Source of the DNA: Nereocystis luetkeana
Taxonomy: Eukaryota > Sar > Phaeophyceae > Laminariales > Laminariaceae
Assembly: GCA_031213475.1 (NCBI GenBank)
Contig: JARUPZ010000024.1
Span: forward strand, 5,488,038 to 5,552,037
Length of the DNA stretch: 64,000 nucleotides
Reading direction: 5' to 3'
Part shown: piece after piece, positions 31,757-44,465 of the stretch
Position numbering within the stretch: the stretch's first letter is position 1
Layout of the letters: each line of letters starts with the position of its first letter
Notes under the pieces: generated by a model
Told to the model about the DNA's origin: nothing
The model's database searches: none
What the model saw: only the letters and a program-made list of their open reading frames with translations
Program-made: the position numbers and the translations under genes

Positions 31757-32540
31757 CTCGTACGTAGGCACTCATTTCTTTGCCTGACGCCATGACGCCT
31801 GCCTGGAGATCTGGGAAGGCCACCTACTTACTATTATAGTAATAATAGCCGTTGCGCAATTAGTGCCAATCTGTCTTTCGCAACCTGAATACGCTCACTT
31901 CAGGGACATACATACAACAGCAGTAGCAGGTGCGGGTGTTTGCTTTTCGTGCGCAACCATATACCAATACACACATGCCGCACGCCACATTTACTCGTAT
32001 AGTAATACGGCATTTTTATCTACATCGATCGGTACACATACATACTCATCATCTGTTGTGCACACCTACCTGTCTGCGCAAAAAAATACCAGACACGAGG
32101 CTCAGCATGTTGTACTGGTACATTTCAGGTTGTATGTTGTGCAATACGCAACGTGCTCCTATATATATACCTGGTATACAACAAGGAGAGGCAAACCGAT
32201 CGCATTTATTTCTACTTTGATGTACATGGTAGTTTTTTATTTTTGAATACGTATACCCTGCTGTGGTTTGATGATCATAGCCCTCGTTTCGACATCAAAT
32301 CGTAGTACGGGCGGTCGTCCGTGTGGGGTACCCCTCTATGACCGTAAACAAAAACGGGTTGTCCGAGTACCCAGGTTTACCCGAGTACTCGTTGAACCCG
32401 AATAGTTTCGTCTGGGAAACCCGGGTTACCCGCGACGGGCTTTCGGGTTTCACTTAGTAAGATATCCGAGTGCCTACCCGTTTGTGACAGGTATACTCAT
32501 CTGGGTACACCTCTAGTGCGGGTGTGTGTGTGGATGTGGG
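31757..32540. other. gene-less stretch
   Basis: Includes a TACCTGGTA palindrome at 32,168 and CCCGGGTT-type blocks at 32,340-32,450. No exon is recognised. Confidence 0.4.
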
Positions 32541-32547
32541 TGTAATC

Positions 32548-33066
32548 CTGTGTCGGGGATGCGCATCACGTGCATGAGTATCATCATCAGCAAGCAGTAG
32601 CATCAGGTGGCGCATTCCCTCTGTGTTCGATAGCAGCAACACAGTAAGATTGCACGCGCATGTATGTGTGCACATGACATTATATATGTTGAGATATAGC
32701 GCAGGATGCGATATATACGTCTATTAATAATAATAGTAGACATACATACTACTGCTCTCTAGTCGGTACAAAGTAGATAGCTCGCACGTTGGGAGTTGGG
32801 AGCTTTCTCTTTCCCGATTGGTACGGTGCGGGAGGTTTTCCCCTTCCCGCAATCTAGTAGTACGTGATACACGTGTGGGTTTCGGTAGTAGGCCTTGGTA
32901 TTTTGCCGCGTTGATTGATCGAGGGGTCGTGTCGGGGATACGCATCAAGTGCAAAGGTATCAGCAGCATCATGCCACGCATTCACTCTGTGTTCGATTGC
33001 AGCAGCACAGCAAGAATGGCTCGTGTGTACCTCATGTATGTGTTGATATATATAATATGGCGTAGC
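32548..33066 (+). repeat. tandem duplication, about 380-bp offset
   Basis: 32,550-32,700 and 32,930-33,066 share GTGTCGGGGAT, GCGCATCA or ACGCATCA, and CTCTGTGTTCGAT in the same order, plus a final TATATATGTTGAGATATA-type block. They are moderately diverged. Confidence 0.7.
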
Positions 33067-33139
33067 ACGCTGTAGTTTGTCCAGTATAGACACACATCAT
33101 GTCATGGGGATACTGCCTTCTGGTAGTTCGTGTGAATAG

Positions 33140-33985
33140 GACGATTTCTAGAATAATTGTTTCCGAGGTTTTCTTCTTTCGGGAAAGTTATGAGTGATCC
33201 ATGTATGTTGAAGATCATGCTGCACATTGTCGGATGGCAAGAAAAATAAAATAATAACAAAAAATGGGGTCTAGAACAGTTTCTAGAGCAGTTTCCGGAA
33301 CAACTTCTAGAAAAACCTTCTACTACTACTACTGTGTGGGTTCCAGGTTCTCGGCCAGGCCGTCGCATGGGTATTGTCCCGCGGAGGTCCCACCATTCGC
33401 CGAGGTCGTGGATATCCGTATCTTATTTGTACGACTGTGGTCACCCATATTCCTGGACTATTTGTTGTTGTCAGCAGAGATGTCGTCAGCAGTGACATTG
33501 TCCCGTGACAAGTAGTCACTGCAGATTGGAATGCAAGGCCCGTGCCTTGCACACACACTCTTCCTCTCCATCATCGTTGATGGTTGTTTCGTGGGATCGT
33601 CCGTACCGATCCTATATTATTACCAAAACCTGGCGTGTCCTACACGCTACCCTCTTAAGAAAGGGAAGTGCCATAGATGTCGAGTCGAACCTGGGGGTCC
33701 TCCCCACATTTGGCGTCGACGAAGGCTCGCGCCTGTGGCAGTTCTTGTTTTCTCGTGAAAACACAAGAGGTTGTTCGGTATTTTTTCTTCACATCGTACG
33801 AAGAAAACTCCCCACACTACTCGTAGAACAGTTAGTTGCAGACTTTGTGGAATAGTTCCAGAAGATCTAGAATTATTTATTTGTGGTGTGAATCGTTCCA
33901 GAACCGGCAGTTGGTTCCAGAGGACAGTACGTATACGTATTGGATTCTGGAACATTTGTAGACCAGTCTTCGAGTGTTCTAGACG
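33140..33985. promoter_or_regulatory. cluster of TTCnnGAA palindromes
   Basis: TTCTAGAA, TTCCGGAA, TTCCAGAA, TTCTGGAA or CTAGAA units occur near 33,146, 33,272-33,312, 33,856-33,878, 33,896-33,922 and 33,952. Units of this form are the core of heat-shock elements, and several here are closely spaced. A regulatory role is inference; no adjacent gene is recognised. Confidence 0.35.
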
Positions 33986-34863
33986 TCTTCGTTGGAGAGA
34001 TGGCCAGAGCGCGCCCTCGCCCCCTTCGTCTTCACTCCACTTACTTCTACACCAGCAAAACCTGACCCGGGAGTCAGTCAGTAATACGACATATTTGTGT
34101 GTTTCTTCGTTCCGAGCTACACACTGAGCTGCATCTGCACTCGAAGTGTAGCCTCTGTGCAGTAGACTGCTGTATCAACACACAGCCCAGGAAGCGACCG
34201 CAGCACACAGTACACATCCACTGCTTGCTGCTGAGACGCTTCTCAGCGAGATCCTGTGTGATTCAACATTGTTTTCGACCCAGTTTGACCACCGCGCTCA
34301 AAGCACACGGCACCAACGCCAGTCCCGGCGGGCTCTGTGCGCACACACAGTAATAGTAACTAAACCTTCTCGTGCTGGTTGGTGCGGTTGCAAGTCGTTC
34401 AGAGTTGGTTGAGCTAGGTGCGGCACTGGGGGCATGGCTTAAAAAAAAAAACAGAACCGCGAAATATCAAACGGGTTTGTTTTTTGGAGTTCTACCTTTT
34501 TTCGAAACCCAACTCTACCAGGCCTGTTGCGAGTTAGGGGATCCCCCCACGCAAATAGTATGAAACGTATTTTCTGGAAGAAGGTGGAGGACTTGGTGGA
34601 ACAGATTCCGACGATATGTTTGTACTGATGTGGATGCCAATGCGCGAACTGGGCAAAAAATAGAAGGTTGCGGTGATGATGACAGTAGTAGAGTGCTTGG
34701 AGCATAATATGGACGTGATGTTCGCAACGATAATGATGGCAAACGGCTTCTTCTGTCGTTCGCTACCCATTTTTTCGAGTTAGCTCTCACCAACACATTT
34801 TTCAGAACGCGCACAAGGGTGGGATATCGCATACATACAACGGCATCAGCCCGAATAACGACC
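33986..34863. other. gene-less stretch
   Basis: CACCAACGCCAGTCCCG near 34,310 recurs near 41,745, the only cross-match noticed. No exon or domain is recognised on either strand. Confidence 0.35.
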
Positions 34864-35109
34864 TGTTCCACGGTAGTAGAGGTAGCACATTTGAGCCGTT
34901 TTGTTTCCGTAAGACGCGGTTCCTTGACTCCAAATCGTCGGAATGTCAATCTTGATTTCGAAAGAAAACGTTTCGTAGGCTTGGGCCATGGGATTATTCG
35001 CCGCGATGCAATTTGATTTTTGCTAAAGTCAGTTTTCGGGTGAGGTATGGAGCTCCTTAAGTGAGGAGCCTCAGAAAATTTAGGGTGAACCTCTGTCGTA
35101 GAACGCCTC
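34864..35109 (-). mobile_element. family E element, copy 3 (inverted)
   Basis: Complement of the copies at 5.1 and 6.3 kb. It starts GTTCCACGGTAGTAGAGG and ends GTCGTAGAACGCCTC. LINE sequence begins at its right edge. Confidence 0.8.
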
Positions 35110-37848
35110 TGACCGTCAGCGGATTGACTACATCCTAAACCCGTCAAGCCCATCGGCCTAGAGTACATATTGTTAAAGTCGTCCCACAGCCTCCGCCCCC
35201 AGCTAAGGCCGACTCTGACCACGACTTATTGTATATCAAAGTCCGACTCAACTCTACCACTTTTCACCCTACAAATAAACAAGACAACCCCGAAAACGCC
35301 GAGAGATTGACGGGCAGGTTTTTTAAGTCCGATGAAAAGCGTCGTCAACGAGTAGTCGCGAAGGCCGCTTCCACTATCAACCACCTACTTACTCCAGCCC
35401 CGTAATACGTCTGGCATGGTTGAGGTTTTCACCACGGCTATTGTATTTGATGCGATCGAAAAAGAGGTACCATCCCCTCCACATTGCCACGGCAGACAGA
35501 CATGGATGGTGAGATTCTGCCAAAACCTTGGCCGCATTCATATTAGCATCGGCAGCACGCGAGAATGCACGACAGTTCTATCGGGCCCAACCCCGGGATA
35601 GAAAAGCGTAGAATACTCTGAGATATGCGTGTGCGAACCTGCAGGAGGAGGTGATTGCCGCAGGACTGCATGCGTACTTCGAAGAGTACCTCACCGAAAC
35701 CGAACGACTTCTAGCAAACAATGATGACCAGAGGGGATTTTATAAACACCTGAAAAGTGCGGTGGGATTGGAAGGTATTAAAGCGAGGAGCGAACATTTT
35801 ATTGGGGACGAAGATGGCACGCTGTTGCGGGATAAGGTGCGAACTGTGGTGAACGATGGGCGGGCTTCTACCACCAACGTTTTTGAACGTGAAATCGACG
35901 AAACTCGACACCACGATCATCGACCTCTTGCCACCGCCACCGCTTAAACTGTCGCTCGGAGATTAACCATATATGGACAAGATGATGGAAGCACTCAAGG
36001 TCATGTCAAACTGGAAAGCTGTTAGGCCAGATGGCTTCCCGGTCGAACTCCTAAAAATCGACCACCCCGCAGTCGACCAGTGCTTTTACAACATCCTTGT
36101 CAGTCAATATTTGGGTGACGGGTGAAGTCCCCCAGCAGTGGAAAGATGTGGTCATCAAGGTCCAGGTCCTTCACAAAAAGAAGGACCGAACTCACTGCAG
36201 CAACTGCAGAGGAATCTCGCTTGTAGCCCACGCAGGCAATGTGTTATTGAAAATTATCGCGTGCCGCCTTATAATAGTAACTTCTCCGAGATCGAGGGAT
36301 TATTCTCGAAGGAATAGTGCGGCTTCCACCCCGCACGATCGACGATTGATGTATTGTTCGCCGTGCGCCAGTTGCAAGAGCTCGGACGACAGAAGAAAAT
36401 CCCCCTGTACGTGTGCTTCGTCGATCTGCAGAAAGCGTAGGACTCTGAGAGCTGCTGTGGAAGGCATTCACACGCTCTGGCGTACCAACCAAGCTGCTTA
36501 CAATTATCCGCAATTTCTACGACGGCATGCGGGCTCGCGTGCGCACGGAGGACATGCGAGCACTCGGAATGGTTTGAAGTCACGCAGGGGCTGCGACAAG
36601 GCTATGTGCTATCGCCGTTACTGTCAAACACGTTATTTGCTGCTGCGTTACACGTCGTACTAGTACGCTTCAGCAAAGACGAAGCCATCGTCAGGGATTT
36701 GGTCCAACCCAACGATGATGGAGTAGTCGGGCCAGAGGAGCAGGAACCGTTGGCATGTGTGCGACGGGCTGTAAGGGGCATGTTGCACGCCGATGACGCA
36801 GGAATTGTCTCGAAGTCGGCTGAAGGGCTCGTGAAAATAATGGCAGTCATCGTGACTGTCTCCGAAGAAGGAGGCTTGACGGTGTCGGGAGAGAAGATGG
36901 AGACAATGCCTCTCCGAACACCAGACCAGACACCCCTCGCCCCCACAACTCGTCATCGAAGCAGGAGGTCAGAGGTATGAACAGATGGCCCAGTTATTAT
37001 ACCTTGGCGGCAATATCCAGAAAAACGCTGACCTCTCGCTCGACATCGACCAACGGAACCGTCTCATGCGGGCATGCCGGGAGCGGTTTGGCCCGGAGTT
37101 GTATGATAGGACGACCGCCGCGCTTAGCCTGAAAGTCCAGATAGATGCTGAAGGGCGAGGTGATTGAGACGCTGCTGTACCGGTGTGTGACGTGGGCCCT
37201 CAGAGCGGAACACTTTGCCAAGCCTCGAACGGCTCACCATCAAGTCCTCTTGCGAGTCGTTGGCTTCCAGCGCCGACTCTGCGCTGACCACACCACCCTC
37301 TCGTACGCGAAGCTTCAAGACGACACGTTGCGAGAGCATCGAAACGACCATCCGTAACCAGCGGCTCTTTTTCGCGGGGGCCGAGGCACGGCAAAGCAAG
37401 GAACGATTACCCAGTCGAGAAATGTTCGGAACGATGGCAGGCGGGGAGAACCCGAGACCTGGAGGACAGTTTAACTTGGCAAATATGTATAATATTTCAG
37501 GGGGTGCCCAGCCACCGGAGGATCAACGGAACACTCCCCCTTGGTGTTTGGAGCTGAGACCGCGCTGTGGTCCACTGCAACCAAAAAGGCCGGAAAGTGG
37601 TACGCGAGGGGTCCTTGAAGCAGCCGAAAGGTTCGTGGAGAGGTGGCACGAAGATGAAGCACAACCGAGTAGACAGCGCCGAGGAAACGTCGTAGGTGGG
37701 GCTCGAGGGAATAGGGGGAGGGGGGTCATCAAGAGGAGTGGAAGGAAATCCAACCAAGGGAGTGCGGGGAGGGGGGGGGCAAAGGGAGGGGTAGAAAGGA
37801 AACCGCGATGGACGAAAGTAAGAAGGAGATGGCAGACAGGGTAGCAAA
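35110..37848 (+). pseudogene. LINE-type non-LTR retrotransposon, 5'-truncated and frameshifted
   Basis: In order: the end of an APE-type endonuclease (RQRIDYIL at 35,114-35,137; SDHDLLYIKVRL from 35,214), a linker (NDDQRGFYKHLKSAVGLEG at 35,720-35,780), then the reverse transcriptase. RT motifs seen are [17 protein letters not shown] (36,210-36,255), [10 protein letters not shown] (about 36,400-36,430), and HADDAG in place of the usual YADD at 36,786. A C-terminal YLGGNIQKNADLS block (37,000) and a conserved tail (RCESIETTIRNQRLFFAGA, 37,325-37,380) follow. Several frameshifts and stops break the frame, so it is dead. It resembles LINE copies common in algal and other protist genomes. The 5' end coincides with the family E element. 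Confidence 0.85.
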
Positions 37849-38325
37849 GCACCAGGACGACTAGTAACTACAACATGTCTATGCTACTCGTGCCGCCAGC
37901 GGCTACGGCTGGTTCGAACGTGGTCTTCCTTCGACTTCTTGTTATTTTTGCGCTTGATCCTCCGTGCTTTTAATTTTCTCCTTTCATGCTTCTTGCTTCT
38001 CGTGCTCACGAAAGGAGTCGTGTGGCGTGGGTGGATGCCGAGCCTGCTTTGCTCGTTCCGCATTGTCTCGCGCATCCTCTCCGGAGGGTGGGGCATAGTT
38101 GGCGCACGCAGGACGGAGACGGTTGGTAGGGTAGCAAGGTACCAGATCGCCTAGCAGGGAGAAGCTGGCCATGCTACCCGTACCACAAACTGCTGCGGCT
38201 ACCTGGAGGGTGTTTTGTTCTTCGGCTTGCCTGTTATTTCCCTCGGCTCTTAGTCTCACTCTGTTTGTATGTAGTACTAGGGAATAGGCGGCCCTCCTAC
38301 CCCCACGGCGGGAGGACCACATGAG
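37835..38325 (+). mobile_element. LINE 3' region, duplicated
   Basis: GGTAGCAAAGCACCAG at 37,840 and GGTAGCAAGGTACCAG at 38,127 start two related segments of about 285 bp. Each continues with CATGCTACYCGTRCC-like sequence and later TTGTTATTT or CTGTTATTTC. This is probably a tandem duplication of the 3' UTR, or two nested LINE tails. Confidence 0.6.
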
Positions 38326-38690
38326 GCAAGTTGAGGTATTGCATATAAAAATATACCATAGTATGCCTTTTGGTATGCCTTATGGTATTTATTCAGCAAG
38401 TGGGACGTTTGATTTTGTGTGGTGAGATATATTGTTTAAAAATGCCTGGTAGACTCATCAAGTTGAAATGATAAAGTAGTTGTTTGCGGTAAACATAATA
38501 CATAGTATAACACGTGTGCCCGATAAACGAACATATTCGGAAGGTGTATATATAGTGATATATATATATATATATATATATATGTATACCTGGTATATAT
38601 GTATAATTATACCTGGTATATATTATACATGTATATATTTACATGTATAATTATATAGATATTGTATATGTGGTAGAACTACAGCTGTAT
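38326..38690. repeat. AT-rich tract with (TA)n and TACCTGGTA palindromes
   Basis: (TA)n at 38,548-38,583. TACCTGGTA occurs at 38,587 and 38,610. TATACATGTATA-type palindromes follow to 38,660. Confidence 0.8.
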
Positions 38691-40059
38691 AACGTCAGAC
38701 AGTTTGCTCACAAAGACGAACATTTCGGTGGACCTTGTTTGGAGCGTATCGTACAGCACAAAGTGCGCAACGAGGAGATGGTGATAGGAAGCTGCCCACG
38801 AACGGTAGTGGAATGATAACTACGCCATGGAGACCAAAACACAACAACATCTGCCGCTCCACCCCCACCACCAAACGACCACCACATACCCAGCGAACCC
38901 TACGCAAGCGCCGACCGCAACAACCAAATGAAACACGGCCCCGCTCTTCGACTTGTACGCGTCGACCACAAACAGGACACCCTCTCCCAGGCGTCCCCTG
39001 CCCCCAAGCACGCGAAACGAACAAAAGACAATCACGCTGTAAGGCAGCAACCCGTCTCGGTAAAGGATGGGGCGTCGACATTCCTTACGTCCACCCCCCC
39101 CCCCCCCCTCCCCTGTGCCGCCACGATACACGCCGCGCCTGCCACAGGACAGAAAAACGCCAGGCAAGTATATGGCTTTGAAGCAAGGACAACATACCCC
39201 CCCCCCTCCCTTCATACCAGCCACGACCGTAACCCAGGCATGCACAATGACGACAACGGTTAAATTCGCAAATAACTGTTTTGTGTTGTAAAGGCGCGGC
39301 AACGCACTTACCCCCCCCCCCCCCCCCCTCCCCCACTACCTTCTGCGGTCACCACTCCACCACAGACGGCAAAATAAGAGTCCAAGGTACTGATTTTTCA
39401 TATGAAACGACTACACCACCCGCACCCAGCGTCCGCGATTTACCTGCGCTACGTCACACGAGAACAGCGTCGCCGCCAGAAAAACAAAAACGATAACGAA
39501 GGTTACAGCATGTATGAAGTGCATCAAAACAATTATTCTGCTCCCCCTGCCCTCAGTCCCCAACGGTCATTGTTTCATCGTTGGCAACGACTCAATCGTC
39601 AACCGTAACAGAACTGCCAGGGGGAAGTCCTTAAGGCCTTCCCGGCGTCGATAACTTGCTTTGACATAAACACGAACAGTCCAACCGCTACCTAGAAGAA
39701 CGTGCTCAACTAACGCGAATCAAGGACGGCATAATGACGAAGACACAAACCCTCCCCAGTGTTCACGAAATGCTTTCCACAGACTCCTCCCGGCGTCCCC
39801 CGTTTGACATAGCTTAAACATTACCCACCACCACAACCTATTGAAACGCCAATCGAAGATGGGCCATGGAGGCATGAAAACAGTATGACCCATCCACCCG
39901 CCTCCCCCCCGCCCCTTAGAGGACGAGCGTTTATTCCCCCACCATCCGCCACCACCACGCAAGCGCCGCATCACACAGCAGAAACGAAACGCCATCGAAG
40001 GTGATCGAACCATGGACGAAATGACGCCAAACCGTGTGACGAGAATAATAAGGTGCACA
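38691..40059. other. gene-less, C-rich degenerate stretch
   Basis: Long C-runs at about 39,092-39,110, 39,199-39,208 and 39,311-39,329. CCACCACC..ACGCAAGCGCCG occurs near 38,875 and again near 39,945, suggesting an old duplication. Open frames are Pro/Thr- or Gly/Val-rich by composition. Confidence 0.4.
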
Positions 40060-40165
40060 CATCTGTCTGGTTGATGAAAACCCGACGTGCTCCGCCTCGG
40101 CATTGTAGGTATGCCTGAGTCTGTAGTCATACGACTAACTTAAGGGCATGCATGAGGCTGACTAC
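40060..40165 (-). repeat. dispersed repeat F, short inverted remnant
   Basis: GAAAACCCGACGTGCTCCG, GGCATTGTAGG, GTAGTCATACGACT and GGGCATGCATGAG are the complement of the start of repeat F. Confidence 0.7.
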
Positions 40166-41155
40166 CTCCAACCCCCCGCCCCGCCCCCCCCCTCAAACTC
40201 AGATCCCTTGGTGAATCTGCGCAATCCAGGTTGTTATCTGTGCACTTCTTCGTGTGAGCACTGTAGGTGCATACATGTACACGCCCGGCATTTCACGAGA
40301 TATCATGCTCTTCACGAGACTCGCCAACCACGGCCAAGCACATGGGCAGCTGTTTGACTAAAGTAGACACGTATTGACGATAACTGCCCGTAGTTTTGGT
40401 GCCAGGACATGCTTCGACTCTACCGGTACACCTAGACTCTTCTGGCCACCGCCACGTACGATGAAGTCAGCAATTGGCTACGAACGTGTTCGGCCAATCC
40501 CCAGGCGGCAAGGAAGGCCCTACCATATCTTCGTTCAGCCTGTACCTTGACTAGGCGCAAAACCGAGCGGGCCCGCGCTCGCATGATTTCGTATTTGTGA
40601 TGAACGACAAAATGCTAGTACTGAACTGGTCGCGCGAGAACAATTGATATCCGACTCCATTACTCTCCGGGTCGAAAACAAACGGTCCTCACACACCTGC
40701 TGTTGCATATTAGGCGTCGCCACATTTCTGGCGCCATCTCTACTGCCTGTTCTCTCCATCTCGTGTCGACGCACAGTCTGATGAAGCGCAACCTTTCAGG
40801 CTCATGCTTTCGACGAATCACACATGCGATCCCTCAATAGCCAGCCTGAACTGCGGCCTCATGGCAGGGATACCCCCAATGTGGGAACTCGAGGGCATGA
40901 ACATCGTCGCCGGAGGTCTAGTCCGCTAGCGGCCCGTACTTGATATTCTATGATAACGCCTGCAAGCTACGGCGCTACCGCGTAAACAATCCAGATCCGT
41001 CCTGGCTTGGAACCCGCAACATTGGCGACAAGTGTGGGAATATATTTATGGGGCGTAAACTACGACTGAAAGGTGCACTATATTTGTCATGAAGCAATGG
41101 TATAGTACCTATGCCTTCCGTACTTAAAGACGCCGGTGTAAGTCAATATTAACGA
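40166..41155. other. gene-less stretch
   Basis: No exon, repeat or motif is recognised in this kilobase. Confidence 0.35.
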
Positions 41156-43500
41156 GGAGTGTTTTTCTGTTTGTTTCTGTGTTTTCCCGAAAATTCGGTA
41201 TTTTCCTACAGGAAATACCGACAAATACCGAAATTTCGTGAAAATACTGGAATAAACCTAAAAAAACAGTCTTTGTTAAGATCGACCCTGACGCTCGTTG
41301 CAACGATGCCGGGGGGGGGTATCAGTTGCCTTCCGCTACCCCAAATTGCCTCCTTGCGAACGCGTACTCGCACGGTTGTATTTGGTATCGTGCGCTCTCA
41401 AGAAGAGGGTGCCACCACGAAGGTCCTTTTGCAAGAGCGCCCGGTGATGGTGTTAGCTAGCTGCGGGTGGATCCTGTCGTGTGTACACCCAAAACGTAAT
41501 CAATTTGGTGCAACGGGAACGATCGTTGAATGCCGTCGAACCTACAGACGCGGGGGGCGAATCATTTCGTTGTTGCTTTCCGCAGAAAAACAAACACCGC
41601 TTCATAGAGGAGCGCAATATCGTATGTGCTGCGAGAATGTGTATTCCTCTGTAGATCTACATCCAGATAGATTGTATTTGGGGGTGTCGTTGACTACAAG
41701 CCTTTCGTTTATTTCCGCCCACCATTGTCAGCGCACACGACACCAACGCCAGTCCCGCCCGGTTATCTGTACGCAAACGTACTACAGCAGTCATAACATA
41801 CCGTACTATTCTGGAAATATTGTGTAATTATCGCTAGAACGTCGCCCAGCAGGATATTCGTGAGTGGCGTCGAGCCTGTTGATCTAAAGCGAAAATAACA
41901 ACGAAGAAACGAATCAAACTTACTGAATACAAAAAGGGGAACATGGAACAACTATATACAGCACATTACACGAGTACGCGGATCACACCCACCCCCACCA
42001 GCTACGGTTGAACTACTTGCTGCCGATCACACCCCACCCCACTGGCCACGACTGAACCGCCTGCCTGCGTGAGTGATCGCCCCTATGGCCATCCGCCGCC
42101 TGGGTGTGCCTCTGTGCCGTACTCGACCAAATGTACAGCAAAAAAAACATGGTCCTCTAAACTACCGGAGTACAGTATATAGTAGCGTTCTTTTTGGGTA
42201 CCCAATAGAAACGTTAGATCGGAGATAAATTCTGCTGCCGTCGAAGGGATCGCACGCAACAGGAAACACACGAGAGATGACAGAGTACAGCAGATGCAGC
42301 TCAGAGAGCCCAACCCCATCCGAGACACTGTGGGCCACGGCCTCGGCGGCGGCCGCCCCGTGGCAAACTATTGTGTTGGTGGGGGGGGAGGGGGGTGCTG
42401 CTTTCTGCCTACGCTGATATCCGATAACGATAAATCACTTCTTCTGTGAAAAACATTTTGAGGGTGTTAATGTTGATATGCCACTCCGCCTACCGCGGAC
42501 AACGCGGGGTCCCCCACAACGGCGGACAGCAGAACTACCCATCGAGTGGAGTATCCTTTAATCCCGAGCAATCGTCGATAAAACTAGACTCCACGCGCGT
42601 GCCTTTTCCACTCTGCCTGTACTACGGCACAAAACAGGTTCCATTTCCTTGCACATGCCTGTGGCGGGTATGCACCAGGTTTTGTTCACCTGAGGCACGG
42701 GGTGATCCGACGTTGTTGGAGGTTGACGACGACGGTGGCGAACCTTTCTTGTGGGGCGGTTCCTTGGCGAAGAGCAACCAACGCTCATGGATTCACGGTA
42801 CAAGTGGTCGATGTGACACTGCCACTCAGATAGTGGAGCTCGTGCTTTTGTGCGAGGAATAAGCCTTCACTCATCATTCAGAATGGAGACCTAAGTGATA
42901 CAAGTTACCGTAGTATCTTCGACAAGCAGGCGACGGTATTTTTGCTTGTCTTTGTACCGACGCGGGTGACACGTAAAAAATATTTCAAGGCGTTCAGGAC
43001 GGTCACAGAAGTCATGCTTCGTAGAATGATGATTACCGCTGAGTCTCCCGCAGGAGGCAAACAACCAACTACCACCTGCGGACCACATGTTCCATGAACC
43101 CTTCACGTATCACTTTGTGTTCTGTAAATACTACCCTCGTACACCAAGCGAATTATTTCGACATGGGCGTATTGAGTAATGATGGTGTAATCACCTCCAC
43201 GACGTTTCTTGCTCCCTGCTGGCAGGGTTCGGGCACGTGGTGAAGCAGATGCCACGGGTGCCGGTCGAGTTTTTACTGAACCGATACGTTTTGGTTCGAA
43301 ACGAGAGTCTGCTGAATGAAAACAATACGTGGGGAAAATTCTACCTTGAACGGTTCCGCTTTCGGGCTGCATCTAGTATTTATCACGACACGGACGTGCG
43401 AGCGTCTTTTGTTTACCACGTGACCTTGGTCATGAGGCCGAGGTCCGTGCGGCCTCTCCAAGACAAGGGATAAGGCATGTGGTTAGCAACAGAATGTCGA
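41156..43500 (+). other. unassigned open frames, possible gene remnants
   Basis: Three plus-strand frames have mixed composition: 41,159-41,827 (222 codons), 42,446-42,862 (138 codons, ending DTATQIVELVLLCEE) and 43,237-43,473 (containing NESLLNENNTWGKFYLERF). None has a recognised domain, and splice sites linking them were not established. They could be exons of a fast-evolving or lineage-specific gene, or chance. C- and G-runs and the stretch around 42,000 are not coding-like. Confidence 0.25.
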
Positions 43501-43744
43501 ATGACGGCCTCTCAGGGCGGGGGTGGAGGGAGTGGAGGACGAGGGCGGACGATCGGGATGTGGGTGGGCGCGTGTAACTATGACCGTGGAATCTTCAGCT
43601 GCACCTGCAGTGTCTCCCATTTCGGGCGTGTGTACATCGTGGGGGGTCTAACTGATATTGATGACGAGGCCGATGTCGTGCGCCCTTTTGAGCAACGTAC
43701 TCGTCTGTCCGTCGCAGAAGGGGTTGGAGAGGGGGAGGTACTCG

Positions 43745-44240
43745 ATGGGAGATATGTACTCGATATCATGCATGGCCGTAGTCGTATGACCATAGACCTT
43801 CACAAACCTACAATGCCGGAACGGAGCATGTCGGGTTTTCACCGATCACGCAGACATTGCTTGCACCAAGCGCGAAGCGCCGTGAGGTGTCCGGCGAGTC
43901 GCATGAAGGGTGAGCTGCATCCTACTAAGCACCGCTTGTGGGGCAGACTTGCATATGGATGACAGTTTCAAGGAGTTAATTTAATTTCCGGGTAAGCAGT
44001 TCCAGAGACGGCAATGGGAGTACTATGTAACTGCCTATTGGGCGCCTTACCCTGAACACTACGTGATACGATAACTCCCACTTGTGCTTAGTAAAGGTTC
44101 TTCACCTCGCACAAATGATCTAGCTCGACAACCAGCTATGGGCGACCGCCAAAAAACAAACAAGTGGTACCCTGGTTGTCTAGCTCACGTAGTGAGCGGC
44201 ATGTTTTACAGTGTCGTTGCCAACCGACGCCAACCCAACC
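43745..44240 (+). repeat. dispersed repeat F, about 500-bp copy
   Basis: Collinear with the copy at 16,340-16,850. Shared blocks include CATGCATGGCCGTAGTCG, GCGCCGTGAGGTGTCC, GGTGAGCTGCATCCTAC, CACAAATGATCTAGCTCGAC and GCGGCATGTTTTACAG. Confidence 0.85.
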
Positions 44241-44264
44241 TATATAAAAATAGGGGGGGGAGGG

Positions 44265-44465
44265 GGGGGTATTCATCTCATGCATGGCCGTAGTCGTATG
44301 ACCATAAACCCTCGCATTCCTACATGGCCGGGACGGGGCGCGTCGGGTTTTCACCGGACAGGGAGACACTACTTCCACCAAGCGTGAGATTCCGTGAGGT
44401 GTTAGGCGATCTAGCATAAAGGGTGAGCAGCATCTGCTAAGAACCGCCTGTGAGGCGGACTCGCG
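44265..44465 (+). repeat. dispersed repeat F, 5' part, second tandem copy
   Basis: Restarts with CATGCATGGCCGTAGTCG and follows repeat F through GTGAGGTGTTAGGCGA and GGTGAGCAGCATCTGCTAAG. It lies about 25 bp after the preceding full copy. Confidence 0.8.
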
